Source: Labrenzia sp. OB1
Lineage (GTDB): Bacteria > Pseudomonadota > Alphaproteobacteria > Rhizobiales > Stappiaceae
NCBI RefSeq assembly: GCF_001624695.1
Contig: NZ_JSEP01000016.1
Span: 62,001-126,000, forward strand
Length of the DNA stretch: 64,000 nt
Direction: 5' to 3'
Both the position numbers and the translations under genes were made by a program. Below, one piece after another: positions 33,713 through 42,064 of this stretch. The notes under the pieces are model-generated. The model had not been told where the DNA came from and searched no databases. It saw only the letters and a program-made list of their open reading frames with translations. The stretch's first letter is position 1. Every line of letters begins with the position of its first letter.

Positions 33713-34444
33713 ATGACATATTGTGTCGGTTTGAAACTGGATCGTGGCCTGGTCTTTGCTGCGGACACGCGAACCAATGCCGGTGTCGACAACATCTCCA
33801 CTTTCAAGAAATTGCATGTCTGGGAGGAACCTGGCGAAAGGGTGATCACACTCGCCTCCGCCGGCAACCTGGCAGTTACCCAGGCAGTCATTTCCCTGTT
33901 GAGCGAACACATAACTTCGGCGGAGAGTGACCGGACGACGCTGATGAGCGCCAGAACCATGTTCCAGGTCGCGCGCCTGATCGGCAGCGCGGTTCGGGAA
34001 GTCAAGGCAATCGACGGAGAAGCGCTCGCAGCCAGCGCCGACAACTTCTTCGTGACCTTCATCCTGGGAGGCCAGATCAAGGGTGAACAGCCCCGCATGT
34101 TCCAGGTCTATGCGGCCGGTAATTTTATCGAGGTGGGCGAAGACACACCCTACCTGCAGATCGGCGAGCACAAATACGGCAAACCGATCCTGGACCGGGT
34201 GACCCGGGCCGACATGCGTCTGGGGGAAGCCGCCAAGCTGGTTCTTCTGTCCTTCGACAGCACCTTGCGCTCCAACCTGTCCGTCGGCATGCCCATCGAC
34301 ATGCTGCTCTACAACACGGATTCCTTTTCCACCGAGCGTCAGGTCCGGATCGAGCAGGAAGATCCCTATTTCCAGAAACTGTCGCACGGATGGTCGGACA
34401 AGTTGCGCACGGCCTTCGCCGAGCTTGAGGAATTCGAAGTTTAG
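33713..34444 (+). CDS. Anbu (proteasome beta-like) peptidase
   Basis: A 243-residue member of the bacterial proteasome-related Anbu family. The chain starts MTYCVG, so after methionine removal the nucleophile is T1, with D17 in AADTRT and K32 in FKKL as the usual N-terminal-nucleophile partners. FILGGQIKGEQPRMFQVYAAGNFIEVGEDTPYLQIGEHKYGKPILDR is Anbu-like. Anbu forms ring or helical assemblies in the cytoplasm, with weak or unknown peptidase activity. The gap to the transglutaminase gene is 170 bases, longer than within the rest of the cassette, so a second promoter is possible. Confidence 0.92.
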   Translation: MTYCVGLKLDRGLVFAADTRTNAGVDNISTFKKLHVWEEPGERVITLASAGNLAVTQAVISLLSEHITSAESDRTTLMSARTMFQVARLIGSAVREVKAIDGEALAASADNFFVTFILGGQIKGEQPRMFQVYAAGNFIEVGEDTPYLQIGEHKYGKPILDRVTRADMRLGEAAKLVLLSFDSTLRSNLSVGMPIDMLLYNTDSFSTERQVRIEQEDPYFQKLSHGWSDKLRTAFAELEEFEV

Positions 34445-34535
34445 CGTACCGACCCAATAGCCGGCTCACCTGTCCGTCAGGACGGCGTCACAAAAGCGCT
34501 TTAAAAGCAGACCGGTCAATTCCGGAGGTTTCCCC

Positions 34536-35960
34536 ATGAGCAATTCCAGTGTCGAGCCAGATCCGGACACCATTGTGTGGACACGGGAGCCGGCCCATAA
34601 ACCTCTGGACGCCAATGACGCGCCACTCAGGGCGGTGCGCGACATGATCAAGGCCGGCAAGCGCCAGCAGCTCGTGGATCTGCTCAAGCGCTGGGACCCG
34701 GCGGACGTCATGCAGCTTCTCACCCGGCTGCGTCTCAAGCATGCCCGCAAGCTGTTCCAGTGGTTGCCGGCCAATCCGTCTATCAAGGTTGTCGCCGAAC
34801 TGAGCCCGGAATTTCGCTCCATTCTGATGGAGGACTCAACACTCGAGCAGTTCCGCCATATTCTCGCCGGGCTCGACCCGGAGGACGCCACCGAAATCCT
34901 CAACGAGTTCCCCGATGACGTCGCCGACGAACTGATCGCCCGTCTTCCGGATGTCGAAGACATCGCAACGCTGGCAAGCTACGCCGATGACACCGCCGGG
35001 CGGGTTATGGCGCGAAAGTTCGTAGCCCTGCCGGAGGACTGCACCGCCGGCAAAGCCGTATCGCAGATGCGTGAGCAGGCCGACCGTATCCGCAAGATCT
35101 TCACGGTCTATGTCACCGATGCACATGGCAAGCTGACAGGGACGGTGGAGGTCGGAAAGCTGCTTCTGGCCCAGGGCGATACGCCGCTCAGCGAGATCAT
35201 GAACCGCGATGTGCTGGCCGTTTCCGCCGACACGGACCAGGAACAGGTCCTGCGCCTTGCCCGCAAACGCGACATGCGCACGGTGCCGGTCGTCTCCGGC
35301 GAAGGCCATCTGATCGGCCGGATCACCCCCAAGCAACTCACCCGGATCGCTTCCGACGAAGCCAATGAGGACATGCTGCTGATGAGCGGTGTCTCGGGTG
35401 AGGCGCGTTCGGACGACACAATCTTCAGGATCGTCAAGGGCCGCCTGCCCTGGCTTCTCGCCGGCCTCGTCGGCGCGAGCGTAGCCGCGACAGTCGTCGG
35501 ATCCTATGAGGACCAGCTTGCGGAAGCCGCCATTCTCGCCGCCTTCATTCCGGTCACCATGTCGATGGCGGGAAATGCGGGACTGCAGGCCTCCGCGGTC
35601 GCCGTTCAGGGCATCGCGACCGGCGCCCTCTGGTCGGGCGATATTTTCTATCGCCTGATGAAGGAGTTTTTCGCTGCGCTGTTCAACGGCGTGATCGCAG
35701 GGACCGTCCTTGGCTGCCTGGTCCTGATCGCTTCTCTGGTCGTGCCGCTGGAGGCACCGCTTCACCTGGCTCTGGCGACATCCCTGTCCCTGGTGTGCGT
35801 CACCACCCTCGCCGCCACGGTCGGCGCGAGCATCCCCATCATTCTCGACAAGATCGGCATCGATCCTGCCATGGCCATCGGCGTGTTCATTACATCGTCA
35901 AACGACGTGCTCGGCGTGCTGATCTTCTTCCTGATGGCGACGACATTTTATCTGGGCTGA
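34536..35960 (+). CDS. mgtE: magnesium transporter MgtE (second copy)
   Basis: A 474-residue MgtE paralogue with the same order of parts as the copy at 14555: MgtE N repeats (about 40-150), CBS pair (about 155-270, TVYVTDAHGKLTGTVEVGKLL, VPVVSGEGHLIGRITPK), then five membrane helices with AFIPVTMSMAGNAGLQASAVAVQGIA and DKIGIDPAMAIGVFITSSNDVLGVLIFFLMAT. The pore motif is MSMAGNAGLQ here against SMGGNAGTQT in the other copy, so ion handling may differ. GGAGG lies seven bases before the ATG. It follows Anbu by 91 bases, but a functional link is not evident. Confidence 0.94.
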   Translation: MSNSSVEPDPDTIVWTREPAHKPLDANDAPLRAVRDMIKAGKRQQLVDLLKRWDPADVMQLLTRLRLKHARKLFQWLPANPSIKVVAELSPEFRSILMEDSTLEQFRHILAGLDPEDATEILNEFPDDVADELIARLPDVEDIATLASYADDTAGRVMARKFVALPEDCTAGKAVSQMREQADRIRKIFTVYVTDAHGKLTGTVEVGKLLLAQGDTPLSEIMNRDVLAVSADTDQEQVLRLARKRDMRTVPVVSGEGHLIGRITPKQLTRIASDEANEDMLLMSGVSGEARSDDTIFRIVKGRLPWLLAGLVGASVAATVVGSYEDQLAEAAILAAFIPVTMSMAGNAGLQASAVAVQGIATGALWSGDIFYRLMKEFFAALFNGVIAGTVLGCLVLIASLVVPLEAPLHLALATSLSLVCVTTLAATVGASIPIILDKIGIDPAMAIGVFITSSNDVLGVLIFFLMATTFYLG

Positions 35961-36041
35961 CGGTCAACCCGTTCCGGAAACCTGAATTGAAGTGCGAGGC
36001 CGACCCTCTCCGGTCTGCGAAGCCAGACCTCGGGAAGAGCC

Positions 36042-36815
36042 TCACCCCGCTTGCAGGATCAGGACCGCCGCATCGAATTCCTTGCGCTTGTAGGCCCGCA
36101 GGCGGGCCGCGTCCTCGTCCTCGCCCCAGCGCTCGATGTTGAAGTCCTCTTCCACATGAGCAGCGCTCCAGACGCTGTCGGCATCCAGATGGCCTTCCTT
36201 CAGACAGAGCGCCAGAAGCGCAGAGCCGGTCAGGCTGGTGGCCGTATGCAACGCGGCAAGGCGCAGCGGTGTTTCCGTACCGATCCGCTGCCGGTAGGCC
36301 TTGAGCAGTTCTTCAGGCTGGGGTGCATGGACAATGCCCTCGATCAGCACGAAGCGTCCGCCAAGCAGACTTCCCGCCCAGTCGACGACCGGATCCCACA
36401 GGCGGCGCTGCGTATCGACCAGACTTTGCGGGTCGTCGGCGCGGTAACACAACGCGTCGGTGCCGGCGAAGCGGGTGATGTCGTCGGCGACGTCGTCATG
36501 GCGAACCGAAACCGCATCCTGTGCCGAGTTGGCGATGCGGGTCAGTGGCATGTTCGCCGGGTTGATCACCTTTTCCTGTGCCATCCATTCGGCCGCGACC
36601 GCCACGCCCAACGCCTCATTCGGCAGGAGCAGTGTTGTCTTGCCCGGCGTTTTGACCGGCCGGCCGTCGAGGTGAATGGCAAAGCCACCCTCAGCGGGTT
36701 CATGGGTCGCTTCCTTGTAGAAACGCTTGGGCAATTCGCGCCGGGAAAATTCCCGCGCGCGCTGTTCCGGGTCCCGCGCGGCGTCTTCCTGCAGAACTTC
36801 AAAAAAATCGCTCAT
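36042..36815 (-). CDS. ATP12-family F1-ATPase assembly chaperone
   Basis: A 257-residue ATP12 homologue: RFYKEATHEPAEGGFAIHLDGRPVKTPGKTTLLLPNEALGVAVAAEW is the conserved N-terminal block, MPLTRIANSAQD the middle one, and WDPVVDWAGSLLGGRFVLIEGI, HTATSLTGSALLALCLKEGHLDADSVWSAAHVEEDFNIERWGEDEDA the helical C-terminal domain. In mitochondria and alphaproteobacteria it escorts the F1 alpha subunit. It overlaps the upstream HAD gene by one base (TGATG), an arrangement conserved in Rhizobiales. Confidence 0.93.
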   Translation of the reverse strand: MSDFFEVLQEDAARDPEQRAREFSRRELPKRFYKEATHEPAEGGFAIHLDGRPVKTPGKTTLLLPNEALGVAVAAEWMAQEKVINPANMPLTRIANSAQDAVSVRHDDVADDITRFAGTDALCYRADDPQSLVDTQRRLWDPVVDWAGSLLGGRFVLIEGIVHAPQPEELLKAYRQRIGTETPLRLAALHTATSLTGSALLALCLKEGHLDADSVWSAAHVEEDFNIERWGEDEDAARLRAYKRKEFDAAVLILQAG

Positions 36816-37495
36816 CAGACTGATACCTTGGAGAATTGAAGAATATCGTTCAAGGCAGAATCGAGATCCTCGAACCCTTGAATGATGCGGTTCGCCCCGC
36901 CTTCCGTCAGTTGCGTATGGTCGTGATATCCCCAGGTGACACCGATGGCATGCGCCCCGGCGGCCCGGGCCATCGCCATGTCGAAGCCCGTATCCCCGAT
37001 CATCAGTGTGCGATGGGGTTCCACACCCGTCTCCGCCATCGCCTTGAAGATCATGTCGGGGTGAGGCTTCGACGGCGAGGTATCGGCCGTCTGGATCGTC
37101 ACGAAACGGTCGTGCAGGTCATGGGTGTCCTGCATGTGCCTGACGCCGCGCATCGCCTTGCCCGTTGCAATGCCGAGCAGGATGTCGTCCTGTCCATGCA
37201 GTCTTTCCACGGCTTGCCTGGCGCCCGGATATAGCGGGTCGATATCGAGCCCCAGTCCACGCCGGGAGATCTTGGACGCCCTGTAGGCATCCGCCATCTC
37301 CGGAGCCTTGTCCGCATGCGCTTCCCCGACCAGATCCGCAAAAGCTTCCTCCAGCGACCGCCCGACAATCGACAGGGCGGTTTTCCGGTCGGGCATAGGC
37401 AGACCGACCGCCTCGAACCCCACCTGCAGACCGTGCAGAATGGTGTTCTGGCTGTCCACCAGCGTTCCGTCGACGTCGAATATGATCAGATACAT
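36815..37495 (-). CDS. HAD-superfamily phosphatase IA
   Basis: A 226-residue hydrolase with YLIIFDVDGTLVDSQ (nucleophile D9 and acid D11 region), GIATGKAMRGV as motif II, KPHPDMI and MIGDTGFDMAMARAAG as motifs III-IV. It resembles Gph/GmhB-type small-phosphate phosphatases; the substrate is unknown. It is co-translated with the ATP12 gene and, in related genomes, normally follows the rluC-type synthase directly. Here a DUF2778 gene on the other strand is placed between. Confidence 0.88.
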   Translation of the reverse strand: MYLIIFDVDGTLVDSQNTILHGLQVGFEAVGLPMPDRKTALSIVGRSLEEAFADLVGEAHADKAPEMADAYRASKISRRGLGLDIDPLYPGARQAVERLHGQDDILLGIATGKAMRGVRHMQDTHDLHDRFVTIQTADTSPSKPHPDMIFKAMAETGVEPHRTLMIGDTGFDMAMARAAGAHAIGVTWGYHDHTQLTEGGANRIIQGFEDLDSALNDILQFSKVSV

Positions 37496-37883
37496 GGGAG
37501 CTCAACCTGTGCTTAGAGCCCGCATGTGCCGGTTTTTGGCGCTTTGGTCAAGGCTTTGCCGCACCAGGGACCAGTAGCAACGAAAACCATTTTCTCGGCA
37601 AAAAAATCCCCTCGTCCGCTCACTGCCAGGTGAAATCCACAGCTTGCGGCATAAGGACCGGTTATTTCTGGATATCGCCGATATGACCGGTGCGCCCGAA
37701 AATCGCCTCTTTAAGGTGCTTTTCGACCACAGGCTGGTGTCGTACCGGTTCGTAAACACGTTGGTTACCATGTTTTGCGATATTGGTGACTTCGGGTGGG
37801 CATGATCGTTTGGGGCAAGCTGGCTCCCGCAGAAATACGGACCGCGGCCGCAAGGCTGCAGGCGCAAGATTGGTTTTGCCTGA
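37496..37883. other. 388-base intergenic region between HAD and DUF2778 genes
   Basis: A divergent promoter region. It contains only short frames; one of 40 codons (37682-37804, starting MTGAPENRLF) has no good ribosome site and no similarity I recognise. GGTTACCATG near 37760 vaguely recalls a CtrA half-site but does not match the full motif. Nothing firm. Confidence 0.4.
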
Positions 37884-39215
37884 ATGCAGCAGAAAAACAA
37901 ACGGATAGGCAACGACAGCCGTATGGCAGCCCCGAAGAAACAGCGAACATTCTACGCGCTCCTTGCCGGATCGACGCTGCTGATTGCCGGCTTCGCCGCG
38001 TCCGCGGTCTTTATCAGCCCTGCCCTGACACCCGAGCATTTATCGCCATTGGCGTCAAAATCCGAAACGCTGACACTAGCCCATGTCACCACCGAATTGC
38101 CCACCGCCGCCCCTGTCCCGGTGAATATGGCAACGGCGGTCAAGACGGCGAAACTCGCTAAGCCGCCTGCTGCGGTTGCACGCCCCCTCCTCCCGGCAAA
38201 GCCAGCGCCAACAGCAAATTCCGTTGAGACAGAAGCAACGGCAGCCGGACAAAAGGCAGAGGGCGCACTGGCAGAGGCCCGGCGCAAGGCCAAAAGCGCA
38301 CTCGCAGGAAAACTTGCGAAGCTACAGCTCACCCGCACACTTCTTGCCGCGAAAGCCGGAAGGACACCCGCAGCGGACAAACCGGTCGCCGTGCAACGCG
38401 CCTTCGCCGAAGCGCCTGCGGAGGCCCTGCCGCAAGCGCTGCCGAAGAGCCTGGCCGCCAAGCCAGCCGGAACCTTGCCGGAGACAAATTCTGAAATCGA
38501 GATGGCCTCGCTCGATCCGCGAGCTTCCGGAGCCTTGGCCGAGCGTGCAAGTCCGGTCAAACCGGGAGCCATACCGACCCGCCTCCCCGGCACCAAACCC
38601 AGGATTGCTCGCAGCACGAAGCCATCTGCCTCGAAGCCTGTTGCAACAAAACCCAGACGAGAAAAGCCCTCCGAAACCACTCCGGTTCTGGCCTACGCGA
38701 CGCCCGGAAATCCGGAAGAGGATGAAAACGGCGTCTTCAGCGGCCTCGGCAAGCTGTTCGGAGGCGGCAAAGGCGGATTGCCGGGTGCGAACAGCAAGGT
38801 TGCGGTCTATGACATCAGCGCGGCGACGGTTCACATGCCGGACGGCACCAAACTCGAAGCCCATTCGGGCATCGGGGAAAAGATGGACAATCCGAAATAC
38901 GCCCATGTGAAGAACTACGGGCCTACACCCCCGAATATTTACAAGCTGCGCATGCGTGAGCGGCGTTTCCATGGCGTCGAGGCCATCCGCATGCTGCCGC
39001 ACGACCGGGCTGCCATGAAAGGCCGCGACGGCATGCTGACGCACACCCGGCTGTTGCGCCGGTCCATCGGTTCCCACGGCTGCGTCGCCTTCAAGGACTA
39101 CAACAAGTTTTTGAAGGCCTTCAAGGCCGGCAAGGTCAAGACCATGATCGTTGTCCCTTCCATGGAAAAGCTTCCGACGTACATGGCCAAATTTCAGCGG
39201 AGCACCGGCGCCTGA
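37884..39215 (+). CDS. DUF2778 (Tlde1-like) L,D-transpeptidase-type protein with membrane anchor
   Basis: The frame encodes 443 residues. A transmembrane helix (about 23-43, YALLAGSTLLIAGFAASAVFI) is followed by a 230-residue Ala/Pro/Lys-rich spacer and a C-terminal DUF2778 domain (about 310-443): VAVYDISAATVHMPDGTKLEAHSGIGEKMDNP, KNYGPTPPNIYKL, and the catalytic-type end SHGCVAF with H398 and C400. DUF2778 is the fold of Tlde1, an L,D-transpeptidase-like toxin of type VI secretion that attacks peptidoglycan tetrapeptides. Here the protein looks anchored in the inner membrane facing the periplasm, more like a house enzyme. The start is uncertain: ATG 37923 would remove 13 residues; neither has a good ribosome site. 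Confidence 0.85.
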   Translation: MQQKNKRIGNDSRMAAPKKQRTFYALLAGSTLLIAGFAASAVFISPALTPEHLSPLASKSETLTLAHVTTELPTAAPVPVNMATAVKTAKLAKPPAAVARPLLPAKPAPTANSVETEATAAGQKAEGALAEARRKAKSALAGKLAKLQLTRTLLAAKAGRTPAADKPVAVQRAFAEAPAEALPQALPKSLAAKPAGTLPETNSEIEMASLDPRASGALAERASPVKPGAIPTRLPGTKPRIARSTKPSASKPVATKPRREKPSETTPVLAYATPGNPEEDENGVFSGLGKLFGGGKGGLPGANSKVAVYDISAATVHMPDGTKLEAHSGIGEKMDNPKYAHVKNYGPTPPNIYKLRMRERRFHGVEAIRMLPHDRAAMKGRDGMLTHTRLLRRSIGSHGCVAFKDYNKFLKAFKAGKVKTMIVVPSMEKLPTYMAKFQRSTGA

Positions 39216-39292
39216 CCTGATCCGGCTTGCAGTGGAGCGAAGGATTGGCTAAGCCGCATGGGACAGCCTTCCCCCCGCAGCCGGAGCTTTCC

Positions 39293-39463
39293 TTGACCAA
39301 GATTCTGATGGTGCTTCTTTTTCTGATTGCCGCCGTCCAGGTCATCAAGCCGCTCGGCTGGCCCGGTCTGAAAAAACGCTCCGACGCCTGGAAGCTGGTC
39401 GCAGGTGTCGTGGCCGTCACCTTCGCATCGGTGATTCTGAGCGCCGCGTTTCAGGGGTTTTAG
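39293..39463 (+). CDS. small two-helix membrane protein
   Basis: A 56-residue protein with two hydrophobic helices (KILMVLLFLIAAVQVIKPLG and KLVAGVVAVTFASVILSAAF) joined by a basic loop (LKKRSDAWK). The start is a TTG at 39293 with GGAG six bases upstream; the frame is open further upstream but without membrane-protein character. It lies 77 bases after the DUF2778 gene on the same strand and may share its transcript. Function unknown. Confidence 0.6.
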   Translation: MTKILMVLLFLIAAVQVIKPLGWPGLKKRSDAWKLVAGVVAVTFASVILSAAFQGF

Positions 39464-39503
39464 AGCGTCGCGTTCAACCGGATTCATGCATTCGGAAAAA
39501 CGC
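39463..39503. repeat. candidate dispersed palindromic element, copy 1
   Basis: The stretch starting AGAGCGTCGCGTTCAACCGG contains the inverted pair GCGTT (39470-39474) / AACGC (39499-39503), with a second inner pair CCG/CGG. The core AGAGC-R-TC...GCGTTCAA-Y-CG recurs in reverse orientation at 53475-53500 between rpoA and rplQ. Confidence 0.4.
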
Positions 39504-39604
39504 ACGAGACGGCGCTTTTATTGCATATGCGTTCCGGCGGTTTCTTGAATACAAGTCAACATGACAGGTTCTGGGCTGCAGGGCCCTGTTCTGAATGGAA
39601 AAAC

Positions 39605-40624
39605 CTATCGCTTGATCAGCGTTTCATCCGGGTCATCCGCTTCCGGATCGTAATCCTTGGCATCGAACCCCAACAGGTTCCAGGTCTGCTGCATATGTGG
39701 CGGCAGCGGCGCGGAAACGTCGATTGTACCACGGCCTGAAGGGTGCGGAATGACGATCCGCCGTGCGAGCAGATGCAGCCGGTTCTGGATGCCCCCCGGA
39801 AGCTCCCAGTTCTCGATATTGAAGTATTTGTCGTCGCCGATGATCGGATGACCGATATGGGCCGCGTGGGCGCGCAACTGGTGCGTCCGTCCCGTGATCG
39901 GCTTCATGGTCACCCAGGACAGTTTCTGGGCGGATTTCTCGAAGACCGAATAGAGTGAGACGGCGTGCTGGGCTTCATCGTCGCCCTGCCGGACCACCTG
40001 CATCCGTTCTTCGTCGTCATTGCGGGCGAGAAAGGTTGAAATCCGGCCCTGAAAGGGCTTGGGAACGCCTGCCAGCATCGCCCAATAGATCTTGCGGGTG
40101 TTGCGGTGGCGGAAAGCCTTGGTGAGCTCCTGCGCCGCCTGACGGGTTCGGGCGACCAGGATGATGCCTGAGGTCTCGCGATCGAGCCGGTGAACGAGGC
40201 GCGGCTTGTTGCCCTTGGCGTCGGTGAAGGCGTCGAGCATGCCATCCAGATGGCGGCTGAGACCGGACCCGCCCTGCACGGCAAGACCTGCCGGCTTGTT
40301 CAGGACCATCACGTGGCTGTCCTCGAAGAGGAGCATGTCCTCGACAGCCTTGCGGTCGTCGGACGTCAGTTTGGTGGACTTCGGCCTGGCATTCTTCTTG
40401 TCGTCCGCGCGCAGCTCCACCCCGAGCGGCGGGATGCGGATCATCTGCCCCTTGGCGATACGCGTATTGGATTCGGCGCGCTTGCCATCGACACGCACCT
40501 GTCCGGTCCGCAGCAGCTTCTGCAGGTGACCGAAGCCGAGCCCCGGATAATGGCTTTTGAACCAACGGTCCAAGCGCATGCCCGCCTCATCGGCGGTCAC
40601 GTGTTTCTGTTCAATCGCTGACAT
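39605..40624 (-). CDS. RluA/RluC-family 23S rRNA pseudouridine synthase
   Basis: A 339-residue enzyme with an N-terminal S4 RNA-binding domain (about 12-75, GMRLDRWFKSHYPGLGFGHLQKLLRTGQVRVDGKRA) and a RluA-type catalytic domain. The catalytic aspartate is in RLVHRLDRETSGIILVART, with the VLNKPAGLAVQGG and TGRTHQLRAHAAHIGHPIIGDDKY motifs. It resembles RluC (positions 955/2504/2580 in E. coli 23S rRNA); the symbol rluC is probable. ATG 40624 is used because homology starts there; 39 upstream codons have no S4-like character. Confidence 0.92.
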   Translation of the reverse strand: MSAIEQKHVTADEAGMRLDRWFKSHYPGLGFGHLQKLLRTGQVRVDGKRAESNTRIAKGQMIRIPPLGVELRADDKKNARPKSTKLTSDDRKAVEDMLLFEDSHVMVLNKPAGLAVQGGSGLSRHLDGMLDAFTDAKGNKPRLVHRLDRETSGIILVARTRQAAQELTKAFRHRNTRKIYWAMLAGVPKPFQGRISTFLARNDDEERMQVVRQGDDEAQHAVSLYSVFEKSAQKLSWVTMKPITGRTHQLRAHAAHIGHPIIGDDKYFNIENWELPGGIQNRLHLLARRIVIPHPSGRGTIDVSAPLPPHMQQTWNLLGFDAKDYDPEADDPDETLIKR

Positions 40625-40754
40625 GTTGTTCTCAAATTCGGCAGCTGGACACTTATTCAGGTCCGGCGCATCCCACAGCCCCGCGCCTGAAGGCGCCGGG
40701 CGAAAAATCGTTCCGGAGCGTATAGGCGGAATTGCCGTCAAATGGAAGGAAAAG

Positions 40755-41138
40755 TTAGGATCCGGCCTGACGCATGATCATCAGGCCGGCAAATACGGCG
40801 AGGATCGACACAAGCACCGAGGCCACCACGTAGATCAACGCCAGATGCGTATCGCCGCGTTCCCACAGAACGGCGGTGTCGAGGGAAAAGGCCGAGAAAG
40901 TGGTGAAGCCGCCGAGGATACCGGTCGCGAAGAAATAACGCAGCGACTGCAAGCCACCGGTCTCATGGCTGACCAGCCAGCCGATGAAGAGCCCCATCAC
41001 CAGCGATCCGATGATATTGACGCTGAGCGTGCCGACAGGAAATCCCGTTCCGAACAGTCTGAGCGTCGCGAGCGACACCAGATGGCGCCCGCCAGCCCCC
41101 AGCCCGCCGCCGAGCATCACAAGAAGAAGATGATACAA
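40755..41138 (-). CDS. crcB: fluoride exporter CrcB (Fluc)
   Basis: A small four-helix membrane protein (127 residues) that exports fluoride as a dual-topology dimer. GGGLGAGGRHLVSL, GTLSVNIIGSLVMGLFIGW (with the pore asparagine) and GGFTTFSAFSLDTAVL are signature segments. The TTG at 41138 gives the normal family length and the expected first helix LYHLLLVMLGGGLG; GGGG lies about 12 bases upstream. The frame continues 23 codons further without CrcB character. No fluoride riboswitch pattern was recognised upstream. Confidence 0.93.
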   Translation of the reverse strand: MYHLLLVMLGGGLGAGGRHLVSLATLRLFGTGFPVGTLSVNIIGSLVMGLFIGWLVSHETGGLQSLRYFFATGILGGFTTFSAFSLDTAVLWERGDTHLALIYVVASVLVSILAVFAGLMIMRQAGS

Positions 41139-41168
41139 ACCGCAGCCCGCCCCTGAACCTTTAACGGT

Positions 41169-41202
41169 ATCCCGGTTTTGCTTCCAGGCGTCGAGCCGGG
41201 AT
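41169..41202. repeat. REP-like inverted repeat between hydroxylase and crcB genes
   Basis: ATCCCGG and CCGGGAT, perfect seven-base arms, enclose a 20-base loop; the outward side continues GACA. Extended CCGGGATGACA palindromes of this kind are dispersed in many alphaproteobacterial genomes. There is no T tract, so it is not a clear terminator. Confidence 0.45.
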
Positions 41203-41216
41203 GACAAATCAAGCCC

Positions 41217-42005
41217 CTATTCCCCCGGTGCCACGGATTTCCCGTTGTCGCCTTGCCCCATCTCCTCGAACACCTTGACCTGTTCGTCATATTTCGGATC
41301 GATGGTGCCGCAGACACGGTCCCAGAAGGAAAAGAAATTGGCGTAGTTGTAGCGAAAACGGGAATGGTGCTGATCGTGAAAAGTCACGCATACCATTGGC
41401 GACGGCATGCGCGACATCGGCGAAGCCCAGAACTCGAAACCGGAATGGCCGATGGTGCCGTTGAAATGGTCCCACAGGCGATGAGCGATCAGAACCGGAA
41501 TCGGGATCGGCAGGATGATCACCGCCCACAGATAGTAGCTTTGCATGACGAAGGCGTCGACCAGGTCGTCCGAATAAGTGCTCCAGACCGTCGGGGCGAC
41601 GGAGCGGTGGTGCTCGGCATGAAACCGGTACATTGCCTTGGTGTGCATGAAACGGTGCCCCCAGTAGAACCAGGTGTCGAATGCGACAATGGAGACCACG
41701 AACATAAGGATGGCGGACCACCAGGAAAGCTCCAGGGCGGACACCAGCGTCCAGCCCTTCAGCGACAGGAAGATCCCGCCGGCGAGACATCCTGCCGTCA
41801 CCGTCAGGGACAGGACGCTCGCGCGGATTTCCTTCCACATGCGTTTTTCGCCGCGCCGGTTCTGCTGGATCCGCCGCTCCGGATGCCGGTTCTGTATCTG
41901 GATCAGCACCCAACCGGTCGCGAAATACAGAAAAACATTGATTGCGTAGACGGCCGCGTAAATCGGCAGAAATTCGAGCAGAACGGAGAGCGCCTGATCC
42001 AGCAT
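41217..42005 (-). CDS. fatty acid hydroxylase/sterol desaturase family protein (copy A)
   Basis: A 262-residue membrane di-iron enzyme homologue. Histidine boxes: WGHRFMH, HAEHH in YRFHAEHHRSVAPTVWS, and HDQHHSRF near the end; about four hydrophobic helices precede and separate them. The family hydroxylates or desaturates lipids such as fatty acids, carotenoids or sterols; the substrate is unknown. The leader NRHPERRIQQNR is shared with the next two genes, which are its paralogues. It is the third of three genes read leftward from 43623. Confidence 0.9.
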   Translation of the reverse strand: MLDQALSVLLEFLPIYAAVYAINVFLYFATGWVLIQIQNRHPERRIQQNRRGEKRMWKEIRASVLSLTVTAGCLAGGIFLSLKGWTLVSALELSWWSAILMFVVSIVAFDTWFYWGHRFMHTKAMYRFHAEHHRSVAPTVWSTYSDDLVDAFVMQSYYLWAVIILPIPIPVLIAHRLWDHFNGTIGHSGFEFWASPMSRMPSPMVCVTFHDQHHSRFRYNYANFFSFWDRVCGTIDPKYDEQVKVFEEMGQGDNGKSVAPGE

Positions 42006-42064
42006 GATTTTCCTTCAAGTCCGTTTTGCAGGTTGGCTGACACAGCGAGTGAACGCGTGCGGGC

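Noticed and set aside
37752..37770. CtrA-like site (GGTTACCATG)
   Set aside because: It lacks the TTAA-N7-TTAA form and matches only part of the TTAACCAT half.
37682..37804. 40-codon frame upstream of the DUF2778 gene
   Set aside because: No Shine-Dalgarno sequence and no similarity; chance frame.
41139..41216. Possible fluoride riboswitch before crcB
   Set aside because: The conserved GGNGATGG and CTGATGACTCCT-type blocks of the fluoride element are absent. The only structure is the REP-like inverted repeat.
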